Part shown: in pieces, positions 10,473-21,575 of the stretch
Numbering within the stretch: position 1 is the first letter of the stretch
How the letters are laid out: every line of letters begins with the position of its first letter
Assembly (NCBI GenBank): GCA_037951165.1
Contig: JBBDHG010000051.1
Span: 1,150,001-1,214,000 of the forward strand
Direction: 5' to 3'
DNA: 64,000 nucleotides
From: Lophius americanus
Taxonomy: Eukaryota > Chordata > Actinopteri > Lophiiformes > Lophiidae
The notes under the pieces: model-generated
What the model was told of the DNA's origin: nothing
The model's input: only the letters and a program-made list of their open reading frames with translations
The model's database searches: none
Position numbers and translations under genes: made by a program

Positions 10473-11900
10473 AATGGTAAAGGGACTGTCGATGGATGTT
10501 GAACATCTCTGCTAATGGTTATACTGAGAGATTTGGATCTTACCAGATATAAGGCCGTATTAATTAATTTTTTAATGAACAGAATTAAAATAAATAGTAT
10601 TAAAAAGTTGTGAATGTATGGTAAATAAAATAAGTTGTCCTCTAAGGCTCACATTGTCTATGTGTTCATTGACGGCAGATATTTTCATCACATTTCAATG
10701 TTTGGGAATAATTTCTATTACAATTACAAAGTATTTAAGTTTCACTTTTAAAATGTAGATATTTTGTACTAATTTTATTCTATTTTATTTGTGAAATGAA
10801 CCCATTTCATGCAGAAAAAGTTTCCTTGTAAGAGTCCCCTCTATGTTCAGGAACCAGTTCCATTTCAATGGCATTATCCTCTCCCCCACTATAAAACCAA
10901 GGCTCCTCTTGAGGTCTAATCCTCTGCATGGGGAGAGAAGGCCAGGCAATTTTAGATTTATTATTTATTTCTCACAAAGCTAAAGGAAGCCCAAGGAATG
11001 CAGTTCATGCCTTGCTGGGATCAGTGTGTAAGCAATGCACACGGAATAAATAGGATTTCAGCCGCACAAGGTAGAGTGGAGGGTCTAAACATGGGAAACA
11101 TGCTGTTGTGGAAAAGTTTTACTTTATTATCAAGAGAATTTATTATTCCCTGGAGTTAAAGGAACATTAAATGAGACTTTTTTAATATGCTGGTCTGACG
11201 CTGCTTCTGGCCATTTTGATGTCTGTGAGGAAATAGAATCGGAGAGGTAAGCAAAGAAACTCAAATCTGACTCAGGACCTTTTGCCCTTCAGAATTTAGT
11301 CATTCCTCGGAAGGTGTTTTTCTGTTTAATAATCGTCTTTGTGTTTTGTTCTGTGACCAACGCCGCGGCGCAGTCCCTCTCTGTGTGCAATAAACGTTTA
11401 CCCTGAACGGCATTATTTCTATTCGGAGACCAGAGACTGTGGAATCACACTTTTATTAGAAAACATGAATCTTGTCACCGGATGCCTCAGGAATATTGAT
11501 GGCAGTTGCAGATAAAGTGGAACTTAATATTCAAAATCATCACAGCAGTATCTATGACATTCTTCAAAAAGTGCCCGGTCCTTATCGATCGGCTGCTTGG
11601 TTCTCAGAAAGCGAAAGAATTAATTAAAGCCACAGATCGATTTCTAAGATAAGACCTTTTTTTTTTTGGTGCTGCCTCTCTTGATTCCACATCTGCTCCG
11701 ATATGATGGATGTTAAAAGGATCGTTCAAGAATATTCAGATCCTCATTGTCAGGGAAGTTAGCACCAAAGTATGTGTTTGTTGAAGATGTTTTTGTTAAA
11801 TATACTCTACCGTCAATACAAATATAATTGATCCTCGCACAAATTAAATTGGTCTTTCCTAGAATGAAGCCAGAGTATATGTAAATACCCCTGCTACAAG
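10473..11900. other. Non-coding stretch, nothing recognised
   Basis: AT-rich sequence with unremarkable words. Parts of 10850-11150 and 11250-11680 look unique and balanced in composition, but no exon, RNA or repeat signature was found. Confidence 0.45.
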
Positions 11901-12055
11901 TAAAGGTTCAGTCTGTAGAGTTGAATGACTTCTAAAGTTGGCGGGAGAATCTACAGGGGCCTTCAAGTGTCAAAATTATGTCATTCAGTAATCTGTGATG
12001 AAATTTGTTCGGATAGATTTATTTAAATTGAATTTGGTAATTTGTTTTGTAAAAC
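11901..12055 (+). repeat. Teleost dispersed element, AAAGGTTCAG family, partial copy
   Basis: It starts taaaggttcagtctgtagag, a start I know from an abundant fish repeat. It then shares tgtcaaaattatgtca and ggatagattta with the copy at 63713-63925 in the same order, so it is an internally deleted relative. No coding capacity. The class (SINE-like or MITE-like) is not determined. Confidence 0.6.
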
Positions 12056-12553
12056 AGAAGGTTAAAATTTCAATGGAAGATAGTATTATTTCTTGAAAAA
12101 TCCGGTAGCATTTATTGCTAACGGTAGCGAGCTGCTTTGCATTTAAATAAAAGCTATATATAATAATAATAATATTAATAATAATGTATACTTTATTTAT
12201 TTACATAGATGATGAAGAAAAATCTTGTCTTCAGATCATTTGAGGAAAATGAATTAGATACATGGGATTACTACAGATCATTCTGTTATAAGATCCCGGC
12301 ACGCTCAGTCATCAGTCCAATCCTGGAATTTTTGCAATTCTAATCTATCAGGACCATGATATGTTAAGATAGTCACGGCCAATCTACAGGGTCAGGCTAG
12401 CATGCATCCATCAGAGAGAACGGTGCCAGACATAACATAAGGTAAGACTTCTGAAACGTAGTGGGCAAAAGGAAGTATTTTCATTTCCTTATCAATAGTT
12501 AAACATATACGAGTTATACACAGTGCAGCATTGGGAGATTTGTTGTTTCCATT
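12056..12553. other. AT-rich non-coding stretch with a TAA-rich run
   Basis: A short TAATAA microsatellite lies near 12160-12185. Nothing else is recognised. Confidence 0.45.
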
Positions 12554-12690
12554 AACCCATCCCTGAGCAACGGTGGGCAGCCCTTCCAAAGCACTTGGGA
12601 AGGGTCTTGCTCAAGGACTCCTTTCACGCAGGGTCAATGGATGGGCTTAAATTGTTGTTCGACCCCTTTACCTAATCACCTAAAGCTGTC
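12554..12690 (-). mobile_element. Degenerate tRNA-derived SINE fragment
   Basis: The words caacggtgggcagccc and gggtcttgctcaaggac match the body of the SINE at 21316-21575 in the same orientation. The expected tRNA-like head would lie near 12640-12690 on the minus strand; only a weak B-box-like gggtcgaac remains. Confidence 0.5.
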
Positions 12691-13240
12691 CAAGTTAGCC
12701 TTGTTACCGTTGACCACAGGAAACGCCAAGTTCCAGTTGAGGAGTGCTGCCAGCTAGCGGCCAGAGCCGTGAGGCATCTTTTCCCCTCAAACCTTTCCAA
12801 GCCAACCTAGAGATGGTTTTTGCACGCTGCAGTGGAGGAAATGTGCCTGATAAGGCATCAGTTGCCCTGCAAGAGGCTCCCCCCACACTGAGAGGTCATC
12901 CCTCATACATCGAGGTGAATCATTGTGCACTGTTCACCTCTTAACAGCATTTTGCGGTGTCTGGCCTGTGCCTGGATCTTCCCTCCGCTTGCCGACGTCC
13001 CTTGCCCACTGAGTTGAATTCCCCTAGCAGAATGCTTGACTCCCAGCCGTTTACTGGCTCTGCAGTTTTACAACGTGGGTCTTCATGTTGCCCGTATTTG
13101 ACGGCAACTTTTCACAATCTGTTGATTTTTATATTTTGGGCTGAATTATAGTTATGACGCATCAAAGTGCTTTCAGTATAAAATGTTTCATCAGCCACAT
13201 TCTTTCCTTCTCTGTTTACCTAAAAAGTCCTTCTAGAGCC
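12691..13240. other. Unique, relatively GC-rich stretch without recognised gene
   Basis: Composition is higher in GC than the surroundings between about 12700 and 13090, and short open frames occur on both strands. None has a recognisable domain or a clear pair of splice sites. A conserved non-coding element or a short unannotated exon cannot be excluded. Confidence 0.3.
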
Positions 13241-13429
13241 AGCGTTCACTTTGTCCGTTCTAAGCTACTGTATTAACAGGCAGAGCAACATGGCCTCCAT
13301 TAAGAAGGACCCGCACCCTAGGAAGATATAAATGACTTATTCAAAGCTGACGTGAATAACAGATTTTAGACCAACAAAAACATAGTTATGAATATTATAT
13401 TCCTTTTATTTTAAAGACTGAACCTTTAA
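13241..13429 (-). repeat. Teleost dispersed element, AAAGGTTCAG family, distal part
   Basis: Contains ttcactttgtccgttcta, gcagagcaacatggcctcc, aggacccgcaccctagg, agatataaatg and catagttatgaatattatat, and ends in actgaacctttaa. This is the order I recall for the opposite end of the same fish repeat, here reversed relative to the copy at 11901. Confidence 0.7.
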
Positions 13430-14356
13430 ACTTGCTATTAAACCATACTCTTCTCTATTTTTCTGTCCTAATCTGGCGTTGATGGGTTGTCGTTGGGCTT
13501 TTCATGTTTCATAACTGACAAACCGATCCTTTGAACACCCTTAATCTCCCTTTGATGAATTTTGCTGTGCGCTGTTATAGAAACATCAAGTTGTTGGTAC
13601 AAAAAAAAGAAAAAAAAGTTTCCCCTGCTTCACAGTTAAATAGAAATCATTTCCTTCTGACAACTTAATGCTTTGTTTTCCTGTTTATGGGGTGTTATGT
13701 CAGCACAATAAGTAAATTATTGTCACTGCTGTCAGAGATATTAAATATCCAAAAGTTCTCTGTTAGGAGCGTTTGCCTAATTCTGTGAGTGGCTGGCTCT
13801 GATACTGCCAGCTCCTGTTTATGGCGCCGCACTCCAGAATTACAACAAATTAAGATCCTCATTATTTTATTTGCTGGATGCAGGGTTTTTAATGGTCTTT
13901 CTCAAAATTAAATAACCTGAGGGTATGAGATAGATTCATTAGATGAAAAGAACCACATCTTCATCTTCTTTTTTCTTTTTTTTTTACAATAGATAATGTC
14001 CTGATGGTTCCGGGCATGAAATGAGCTTTGTTCTAACTGCAGACAGAGTGGGAATCACTGCGGCAGAAAATACACTAATTATTTACAGGAGAGCCAGGAG
14101 AGCTCTGTTTTTTCTTTTCTTTTGCTAAACTGTTGTGTAGAGGCCACCCTAATTTAGTTAAGATGTTGCTTATAAATTGTTTAATGTAATGGAAATGAAA
14201 GCATTCATATAAATTACATGAATATCCCTCTATTCAATTTCCTTTAACTGTTTATCACACCGGCGTTGTGCACCTCCCAGTTGACGTTGAGGGAGAAAAA
14301 GTGGGGGATGGACACCCTGGATAGGATGCAGATTCATCAAAGGGCCAACCTCACAC
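13430..14356. other. AT-rich non-coding stretch
   Basis: Poly-A/poly-T runs and unique AT-rich sequence only; no feature supported. Confidence 0.5.
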
Positions 14357-14525
14357 TGATCGGCCATAACATTATAACTAGGGATTGGTATAGTCAGAAA
14401 AACATAGATTATATGTTTACCATGGCACCTGTGGGTGGGTGTCACAAATTAGTCCACCAGTTTTGTCCGAACGTTGGTGTGTTAGGAAACAGGAAAAATG
14501 GCCAAGCATAATGCTGCATTCACTC
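14357..14525 (+). mobile_element. Tc1-like transposon relic, terminal region
   Basis: The order tgatcggccataacatta, gtttaccatggcacctgtg, gttggtgtgttaggaaacag, gaaaaatggccaagc matches the 5' portion of a fish Tc1-like family as I recall it. A second, clearer copy lies at 45949-46160. Only this end is present, diverged and with no open transposase frame. Confidence 0.65.
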
Positions 14526-14891
14526 CTTCATACAAGTAACACCAACCTGCAGAAATACACTTCTTATTTCTAGTATTTCACTCTATTGTCACGGAACATG
14601 CTATGCTTTTTTTCCCTTCCTAAAACCACTTACGTTTTGTCTAAAATTATTTAAAATGACAGCAAATCGTTTCTGACCTATGACAAGGTTCTCCAGACCT
14701 CTTTATCTTAACTCATAAGAACCCTTTTCTACTTCAAGGGGACGGACACAAGATTAAAAAAAAGGACCAAACTGTACATATTTATGCTATTATTTTTCAA
14801 GCACAGCCTTCAGAGCTAGACATCTTTCATGTTACATGTATGTTACAGGGTTCGATGGTAAGTTATTTCCATACCTGAAAATAAATCAATA
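14526..14891. other. AT-rich non-coding stretch
   Basis: No feature seen. Confidence 0.5.
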
Positions 14892-15375
14892 TCTATCCAT
14901 CCATCCATCCATCCTCTTCAACTTATCCGGGGTCAGGTCATGGTGACAGCCGGCTTAGAAGAAATTTACAGACATCCCACTCCCAAGCTCATCCTGGGGG
15001 ATCCTGAGGAGGCGTTCCCAGGCCAGAGCACATATATAGTCCCTCAAGTAACTCCTGGATCTAACTTGGGATCTATTCACAGTTGGACTTCCCGGAAAAG
15101 CCTCCCTAAGGAAGGCATCCTGGAGCATCCTGATCAGAGACCCCAACAACCCCAACTGGCTCCTTTCAACAGGAAGGAGCGGTGACTCTCCTTCCAGCTC
15201 TCTACGGATGTCTGAGCTCCTCACCATATTTCTGAAGCTGAGCCCTGCCCCCCTACGAAGGAAGCTAATTTCAGCGGCTTATATTCTCAACCTCATTCTT
15301 TCGGTCACTACCCAGAGCTCATGACCGTAATTGAGGGTTAGAACGTAGATGGACCGATTTCAGCTCTTTCTTCAA
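14892..15375 (-). mobile_element. Non-LTR retrotransposon 3' end, truncated
   Basis: Read on the minus strand this gives the C-terminal part of a LINE polyprotein. It has, in order, a TYGHELW-like segment (near 15310-15330), an SSDIRRELEGESPLLP segment, QLGLLGSLIRMLQDAFLREA, then YLRDYICALAWERLLRIPQDE. A 3' tail with ccccggataagttgaagagg and a (GGAT)n run at 14894-14913 follows. It is 5'-truncated, as LINE copies usually are. The GRRPRGRPR region is altered. The likely clade is an RTE/Rex-type fish LINE, but this is recalled, not tested. Confidence 0.75.
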
Positions 15376-15774
15376 AAGGAATCGGGGCATAGTCAGAATC
15401 TGGGACACAGGCATTAAGTCTCAGGTGCGTGAGTGGGAGGTCATGCTTTGTCACACAACTCGATAAATGCATTCAATGTCTATTCAGTAACAATCAGTTT
15501 CGGGCAGTCAATCAGCAGCCAATCCTATTAGACAGGTGTCAGAAAATTAGTTGTTCTTCATTCACTTAAACCTAAGCAGGCTTAAAAGGCCATGTGTTAA
15601 TCAAATCAGTCACTAGAGACGAGATGTTAGGACCAAGTACAAACGTAAAGCACTCCTCTTTCCTTTGTACCTAACTATCAAGACGTTCCATGAGAGCTGC
15701 CGCACTCTAAAATTTAGTTTGCTCATTATGGTACATATGTTAGTCCAAATCAATTCTAAAGTAATGCCAGTCTT
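15376..15774. other. Non-coding stretch
   Basis: No gene or repeat identified with confidence; the first part may still belong to the LINE remnant. Confidence 0.4.
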
Positions 15775-16435
15775 TTCTGCTCAGAAGAAGTACTCCAGTT
15801 AAAGTAAAAAGCATTGCTCAACTTTTTATTCAAGTAAAAGTAAACAGGTACTGGCTCTATAAAGTACTCATAATTAAAAACTCCATCCTTTTAGGGGACA
15901 TTTCTACCGGATGTGAAAACCGGTAGGAAAAGATCTGAGCCTCATACCATACCAATATAATATTAAAACAAGGGAATAGACATTTTTCAACTTATACAAC
16001 ATTAATAAATGTACAAAAATATATCTAAAATAAAAGACCATTATGCAGAACTAAATCAAGAAAACAATAATAATAAATTATGATAAAGATAACAAGTTCC
16101 GTCACTTGCAGACAGAGTTTCTCACGGTTTCACCTAAAAGTCTCATGTCTTGGTAGATGTGTCATGCGTGATGTGCACCGATCTATATATCAAGGGATTG
16201 TACCTACACCGCGCTACTGTGGTGTCTGTTTATGTTCAGACTGCAATGAGAATCCTTAGAAGAGCATACAATGATGACAAATAAAAATGTAAAAAAAACC
16301 TACTCGAGTAACAAGTTCGTTTTGAGAATGTAAGGTAGAAAAAGTATAGATATTTGTGTCAAAATGTAAGGAGACAGCGCAAAAGGTACTCAGGTAAACA
16401 GGTACCCAAGTAAAGTACAGATATCCAGGGAATCG
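15775..16435. mobile_element. Degenerate non-autonomous hAT-like element
   Basis: Both ends carry the AAGTAAAAGTA/GTACTC vocabulary of a very common fish element. Near the left are agtactccagttaaag and caagtaaaagtaaacagg; near the right are gtgtcaaaatgtaaggag, gtactcaggtaaacag and cccaagtaaagtacagatat. The interior is AT-rich without coding capacity. Assignment to hAT is recalled from similar fish repeats and not proven here. Confidence 0.5.
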
Positions 16436-16749
16436 GTTTCATTCATGTTGGTAAATAAAGTAATTTCAGAAATCAGAAAAGTTATTAAGCGATATTTACT
16501 TACAGGTTCTGTAATGTTATAATATTCAACTTACTATCCTGCCCTCAGGTGATGTCACTTACCCTTACATACTGCTCTACAGCTCTAAGATCTGATATTT
16601 ATCTTTACTTCCCCGACTAACCTTTACATTTCTCATCATACCATTTTTTCACCCAGACCAATCCAGACTGCTTAAAGACCGCTTTAGCATATTTATTAAA
16701 CCAGCCTGTCATTACTTGCTGGCTTCGTACCACAATGATTTAAAGTAGC
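16436..16749. other. Non-coding stretch, possibly the 5' part of the L2 relic
   Basis: Sequence from about 16640 may encode decayed LINE protein ahead of the recognisable part, but no motif can be read. Confidence 0.35.
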
Positions 16750-17305
16750 AGTAAATAACCCCCCTTTAAAAAGCCTAGTCCTAATCCAAAGGTTTAGCAA
16801 GCTATAAAAATATATAACTTTCCTTCTAGCCTCTAAAATTCTTCATAAAAACATCACTTAACGATTACGTGATTTTCTATATGACAATAATTAATGATGA
16901 ACATTTCTTTGTACTGGTCTTATTAGATCTTAGCGCTTTATTTGATACCGCTGACCACCACATACTATCGCAAAGACTCACAAAGTCCTTTTTTACAAAT
17001 CATGTCATTTTGTTGATGTTAAAGGTGAATCCCCCACTGACAAGAAAGTAAATCATGGCGTTCCACAGGGCGCTTTGCTTGTACATATATTATTTACCTT
17101 ATTAACACATGTGCTACCTTAGTTAGACATTTGCAGGAAACACATCATTAACATTTCCTTGGCAGGCAGATGACGTCAAACTATACCTTTTTTCAAATTC
17201 GGTTTTAATGCAATTTGTTGTTTTCAATTTTCATTTTTAATGTCCTTGTTTGTAAAGCACTTTTAATGGCTCTGTGAGGAAACAGTACTTAATAAATAAA
17301 CGTTC
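16750..17305 (+). pseudogene. L2/CR1-clade LINE, broken reverse transcriptase and 3' end
   Basis: The translation shows reverse-transcriptase landmarks in the right order but in different frames. They are PLKKPSPNP (from 16758), then VLVLLDLSALFDTADHHIL (from 16911), NHGVPQGAL (from 17051) and QADDVKLY (from 17163). In L2-type enzymes these correspond to the fingers, the first catalytic aspartate, the GVPQG turn and the YADD box; the box tyrosine is replaced by Q here. The copy is inactive from frameshifts and stops. The end, with tgtaaagcacttttaatggc and aataaataaacg, is the usual L2 3' tail of fish. Only the last ~550 bp remain, so it is 5'-truncated. Confidence 0.85.
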
Positions 17306-18190
17306 CTCGTCTTAACAGTGTAACCAGCTGAAACTAATCATTTAACATACTTTTTTTTTTTAAAGATGTTAAAAGTTTCTGCATATTAGTTAAGGTGAAA
17401 CTTAAGTTCACATCAAAGCGATACATTTACCAATGATATGACTACTCTAGGTTCTTATTATCCTCTCAAACACTAGATGAGTCAAATTTGATCTGAGTAA
17501 CCTGACCTATTGTTACTCAGACATTCCTTTTTCCTGTCTGTATTAAAGGCATCAACAGGAGGACGGCAGTGATTTCATAACACTACATAGCGCTACATTT
17601 TCACACCTCCATTCATGTAACTGCCTCTCCATTTCCATATGACCTCATTTAAACTGAGAATCTCTCCAGTCTTGCTTTTCTACCTGAGTGAAATGAAGAT
17701 AACGTACGCCTCTGTTTCTTTTTTGCACGCTATGTTCCCTTTAGACTGGCTAATGGAGTGAAGCATATCAAAAGCCTCATCAGAGCCGCAGACTGAGTGA
17801 TGTTCAATCGCTTCAAGAGCCGCGGTTTAGCATAATCTAATGACTGCAACAACGTTAGTTACTCAAACAAAAATGGTTGATTCATGCGGAAGACTTGGGT
17901 GGAGGGGGACATGTGAAGCACATGTATGCACATGAGGGTGATAGTTAGATGCTCTTGAGAGCTTCTGCTGCTGATGTGCCTGTAACTCTGACAGGGACGG
18001 TAAGCAGGCTTGTAACTCTCGTTAATGACCTCTTTACTCAGAGGACTTCATCACAGTCTTTAATCGCACTCCCGTAAAATATTCCCTCTTTCTGCATCAT
18101 GCTTTTATGTGCTTACAGGTGTGAGGAATATTACTTTCTGTGTGTGATTGTTTTTATAAAGATATGGTCGTAGATTGACACTGCTTGTAA
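17306..18190. other. Non-coding stretch
   Basis: Unique-looking sequence with no exon or repeat supported. Parts near 17560-17830 have balanced composition. Confidence 0.45.
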
Positions 18191-18725
18191 ATAATGTGCA
18201 GCAGGAATCGGTGTTATGATTCATCAGCGTGCTCCGCAGTCAGTTTTTTTTTTAAATTTTTCAATCATATTACAGACATACTCTTAACTATAAAAATGAT
18301 TCAGGGGATATTGTGGTCAGAAAAAGTGAATACTGATTCTATTAGTCAGATGTCAGAAAGGAAAAGGGACATCACAGAGTTGTTTCGCCAGCAATATGAA
18401 GACTTAAACAATAATAATATTGGGGTATTTCTGAAAACAATAGTTGCGCGACACTTTTTGAATATGCCGACTTCAAAACAGTACTGGTCTACATCGGAGA
18501 GTCATTTACTCATTGAAACTTTGAAAGAGTTTAATATAGTTCAACCGTTAGACGGTTGGCCCCCAGCTCACCTTAGCATCATCGCCACCTTATGAACTGG
18601 AATGTTGATCATCTGCGCATATCAGAAAACTGTTTCCGATTAGATGAGACCATGCATGTAAACACCGGGTCGGAAAAAAGATCGCAGGTCATGGAAACAG
18701 GCGACCGAAAAGACACAGGTCGGAT
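18191..18725 (+). mobile_element. DNA transposon relic related to the element at 529-1043
   Basis: Section 18546-18710 matches 820-982 at roughly three quarters of positions (ctcacc, atcgccacctta, gaac, ggaac/aatgtt, gatc, tctgcgcat, tttccgatta, gtaaacaccgggtcggaaaa, aggcgaccg). Just upstream, one open frame (18194-18595) reads ...QMSERKRDITELFRQQYEDL...QYWSTSESHLLIETLKEFNIVQ. The W-S-x-x-E...L-I...K pattern is like the start of a Myb/trihelix or MADF-type DNA-binding domain found in several fish transposons. The frame runs straight into the terminal repeat region, so most of the coding part is deleted. The homology of the frame is tentative. Confidence 0.5.
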
Positions 18726-20037
18726 TTTTTGCAATGCAACACAGGTCTGTACCGTCAGATCAGAATTCATCCGCCCGGCGAGTCTCGCTTTTCACACAAA
18801 ATCAACAGTATAGAAATAGTGCTGGAAATAAGACATTTCTATCTCACTCAGATGTTTTCATGCAGATGAGGAACGATCATGTAAAATAAATTGTCAGTTG
18901 ATAGCTCAGATTTGAGTGATAAGATGATGATGTAATGATTGAATAAAAGAAAATAACTGTCTTTGCATGACTGTATTGATAGAAAAAATGTCTCATTCTA
19001 GAGAATCTATTATGCATGCAGCAAGTTTTCGGTGTTATTAGTCATTAATCATGCTGTCCAGCAAGTCAATGGTTTTATTGCAATCAAATCCTTTTATTTT
19101 CTTGCATTGAAAACCCTTTGATACATTCACTTCCTTCCTTCCTGTTATTGATCAGTCCTTTAAGATCGTTAACATGCTCTGTCTTTTTTAGATCTACATG
19201 CTACACCAGGGAAAAGGAAATGATTTTAAATTTTGTATCACATTTGTTTCTGTCTCCTGTGAGGAGCATTTAAACACAGTTAGCTCTCACAGAGCAGCAC
19301 ACTGTGTCTGTTTCTGCTGAATGACCTAGCAACTGTACTGACACGCACTTCATTTAAGCTGGGAGGCATGCTCCAGGCAAGAGTTAATTTCTTAAAATTA
19401 AACTAAGCGTATTGGTACAGAGGTTTATGGTAATCTTGGCGTCATGTCCCCGAGGCATTACAGAAATGTTTCAGTGGGGGGAATATTAAATAGCTGGTTG
19501 TTTGTTATTAACTGGATTAGTTTTACTGTATGATGGAAGAGGAGTGGGTGGAATTTTTTTTGGGGGGGGAGGGGGGGATCTTTTGCTAAAGTTGCCTGCT
19601 GACAAACCTGGTATAAAGGGTGATGACTATATCAAAGAGCTTTAAGCTGAGCTCTCTACCAACACGTCACAATTTGACAAGACACACAAGATACATTTTT
19701 TTTTCTTCCTTTCTGCGGCTTCTGCTTCATTAGATACAGTACAAACAGTGACAAATGTAGGAGGGGGAGAAAGAGGATGACATTTGATGAAGGTTGCAAC
19801 CTACCCTCACACCTACATTCACGCTGTGTTATTCACACCTTGATTTACACTGATTCTCCTGGATTAGGTTTTTCTTTATTATATTATCAATAGACTTTGA
19901 GGAAGTGGAGACGTAGGATGGCGTGCTTTTTTGGAGGCACCAGTGCATCAAAGGATGGCTATTGTTTTCATGGTCGTATGTGGCACAGTGTTAAATTTAA
20001 ACTATATGAAAGTTCAAATCAGAGTGTTAACCATTTT
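18726..20037. other. Non-coding stretch
   Basis: Nothing recognised apart from a G8-A-G7 run at 19562-19577. Confidence 0.5.
19562..19577 (+). repeat. G-run (G8 A G7)
   Basis: Two long G blocks separated by one A could form a G-quadruplex; it sits in otherwise unremarkable sequence. Confidence 0.6.
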
Positions 20038-20330
20038 AGATTAGATTAGCCCATCTTGGGAGATTCCGAGGTTCCCAAGCAAGATGAGATGTACAATCCT
20101 TCCAGCAAGTTCTGGGTCTAGCTTTTGGTCTCCTTCCACTTGGATGTTCCTGAAATACCTTCCCAGCAGCTTCCTTCGGATGTCCGCTCCTTATCTCTAA
20201 TGCTGAGCCCAGCCACCCCACGAAGTAAGCTCTTGTCAGCCGCTACCCCTGGCATCCTTCTTTTGTTCAATACTCAGAGGTCATGACCATAGATGAGAGT
20301 TAGAACATATACCACTCGGAAACAAAACCC
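20038..20330 (-). mobile_element. Non-LTR retrotransposon 3' end, internally deleted
   Basis: The minus strand encodes MGWLGSALEIRSGHPKEAAG followed by EHPSGRRPKARPRTCWKDCT and HLAWEPRNLPRW, the C-terminus of the same fish LINE type as at 14892-15375. Upstream on the minus strand, 'ctcatctatggtcatgacc' and gaacaaaagaagga match the preceding part of that family. The middle segment (equivalent of the QLGLLGSLIRM part) is missing, and there is no (GATG)n tail. Confidence 0.75.
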
Positions 20331-20989
20331 ATAGATATTACAGACAGACTTTGATGGGCCAATCCAACTTTTTCCAAAAGAGAATGAACAAAAATTCATA
20401 TATTTAACTTTAATTACTGATTGTAGTGAAACCCTCTAACATGGCAGTTTATACAGGAAGTATGTAAATAAATGAAGACAAGTACCACTCCAACATGATT
20501 TGATGTTAACCTTTAAGTCCACTTGTAAATATGAAGTCAGATAAAGTCAGTAGGACAAAGAGGAAGTCCAGATACATTGGAAAGTGACACCAAAAATAGT
20601 CTTTCTCAGGGACGGCTGAAGATGAGAATTAATGGCCGAGCTCAAATGATAACCTTTATTCCTCCATATTATTTCTCCCCTGGCAGCACTAAATGAACGG
20701 CGGATCAACTCAAGGTGATATAGCTTTTAAGAGGTGGACCTCTTTTTACGAGCAAAGCAGAGTCACACCAAAACTTGTGTTTTACTGGAGGTTGGTAGAG
20801 GGGTGGATAAAGATATGTTTCATTAAGCTGTGGAATTGTTTGAGAGACCAAACAATCATGCTGAGGCCAATTTTAACAAAACTATTCTTACGTTTCGACC
20901 ACAATAATAAGTTGTGTATTTTGACATTTTTGAACTTAAGAGATTTCTTTCCACATAAGATGATTTTGAGGTGACACTGAAGATTGATA
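20331..20989. other. Non-coding stretch
   Basis: No gene or repeat identified. An apparent 93-codon frame (20693-20974) has no recognisable motif. Confidence 0.45.
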
Positions 20990-21265
20990 ATTTCTTCATA
21001 GCATCTAGTCTGCTTGATCGATCAAAGCACTTTACAATCACACGAGCCAGCTTTCACCCATTCACCCAAACCTTTATACAGTGGTAGAGACCAACATACA
21101 AGGCACCCATCTGCTTATCAGGAGTGACAGCCATTCATGCCACCATTCACAGACAAAAGGAAAATCATACAGAATCAACTTTGGGTTCCCTCTCTTGCTC
21201 AGGAATATTACGGCATGACAACTTTCCGATAAGAGGACGACCGCTGTATAGCCTGAACACCAACT
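20990..21265 (-). mobile_element. tRNA-derived SINE, old copy
   Basis: The body words caaagcactttacaat, ttcacccattcaccc, 'ttatacagtgg', ggcacccatctgcttatcag and cattcacagac follow the same order as in the well-preserved SINE at 27559-27910. The tRNA-like head expected near 21215-21260 is decayed (gataagaggacgaccgctgt is still recognisable). Confidence 0.65.
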
Positions 21266-21315
21266 ACTTGGTTTGTTTGGGACGATTATCTCTATTCAGT
21301 TTCGACACAATTAAA

Positions 21316-21575
21316 GAAGAAGAAGGAATCCTTTATTGATCACATACAGCCATACACACTACAATATTTTGAAATGATTTCTCTGCATTTGACCCAATCC
21401 CCGAGGGAACAGTGGGCAGCCCCTTTGAAGGGCCCTGGCAGCTGGAGTTTGAGGGTCTTGCTCAAGGACCTTACAACAAGTAGACCCTGGTGGGACTTGA
21501 ACCGGTTATCTTCCGATCTTCCGATAGGGAGATGGCGGCTCTACCCACTGGGCTACAGCCGCCCCCACAGACACA
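21316..21575 (-). mobile_element. tRNA-derived SINE with intact promoter boxes
   Basis: On the minus strand the head reads GGCTGTAGCCCAGTGGGTAG, giving an RNA polymerase III A box (TAGCCCAGTGGG at 21544-21555). A B box follows (GGTTCAAGTCC at 21493-21503). Between them the anticodon-arm region carries an 8-bp tandem duplication (tcttccga twice on the plus strand, about 21508-21525). The body includes ggtccttgagcaagacc and the far end ctttattgat. It is a different SINE subfamily from 27559-27910. Confidence 0.75.
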
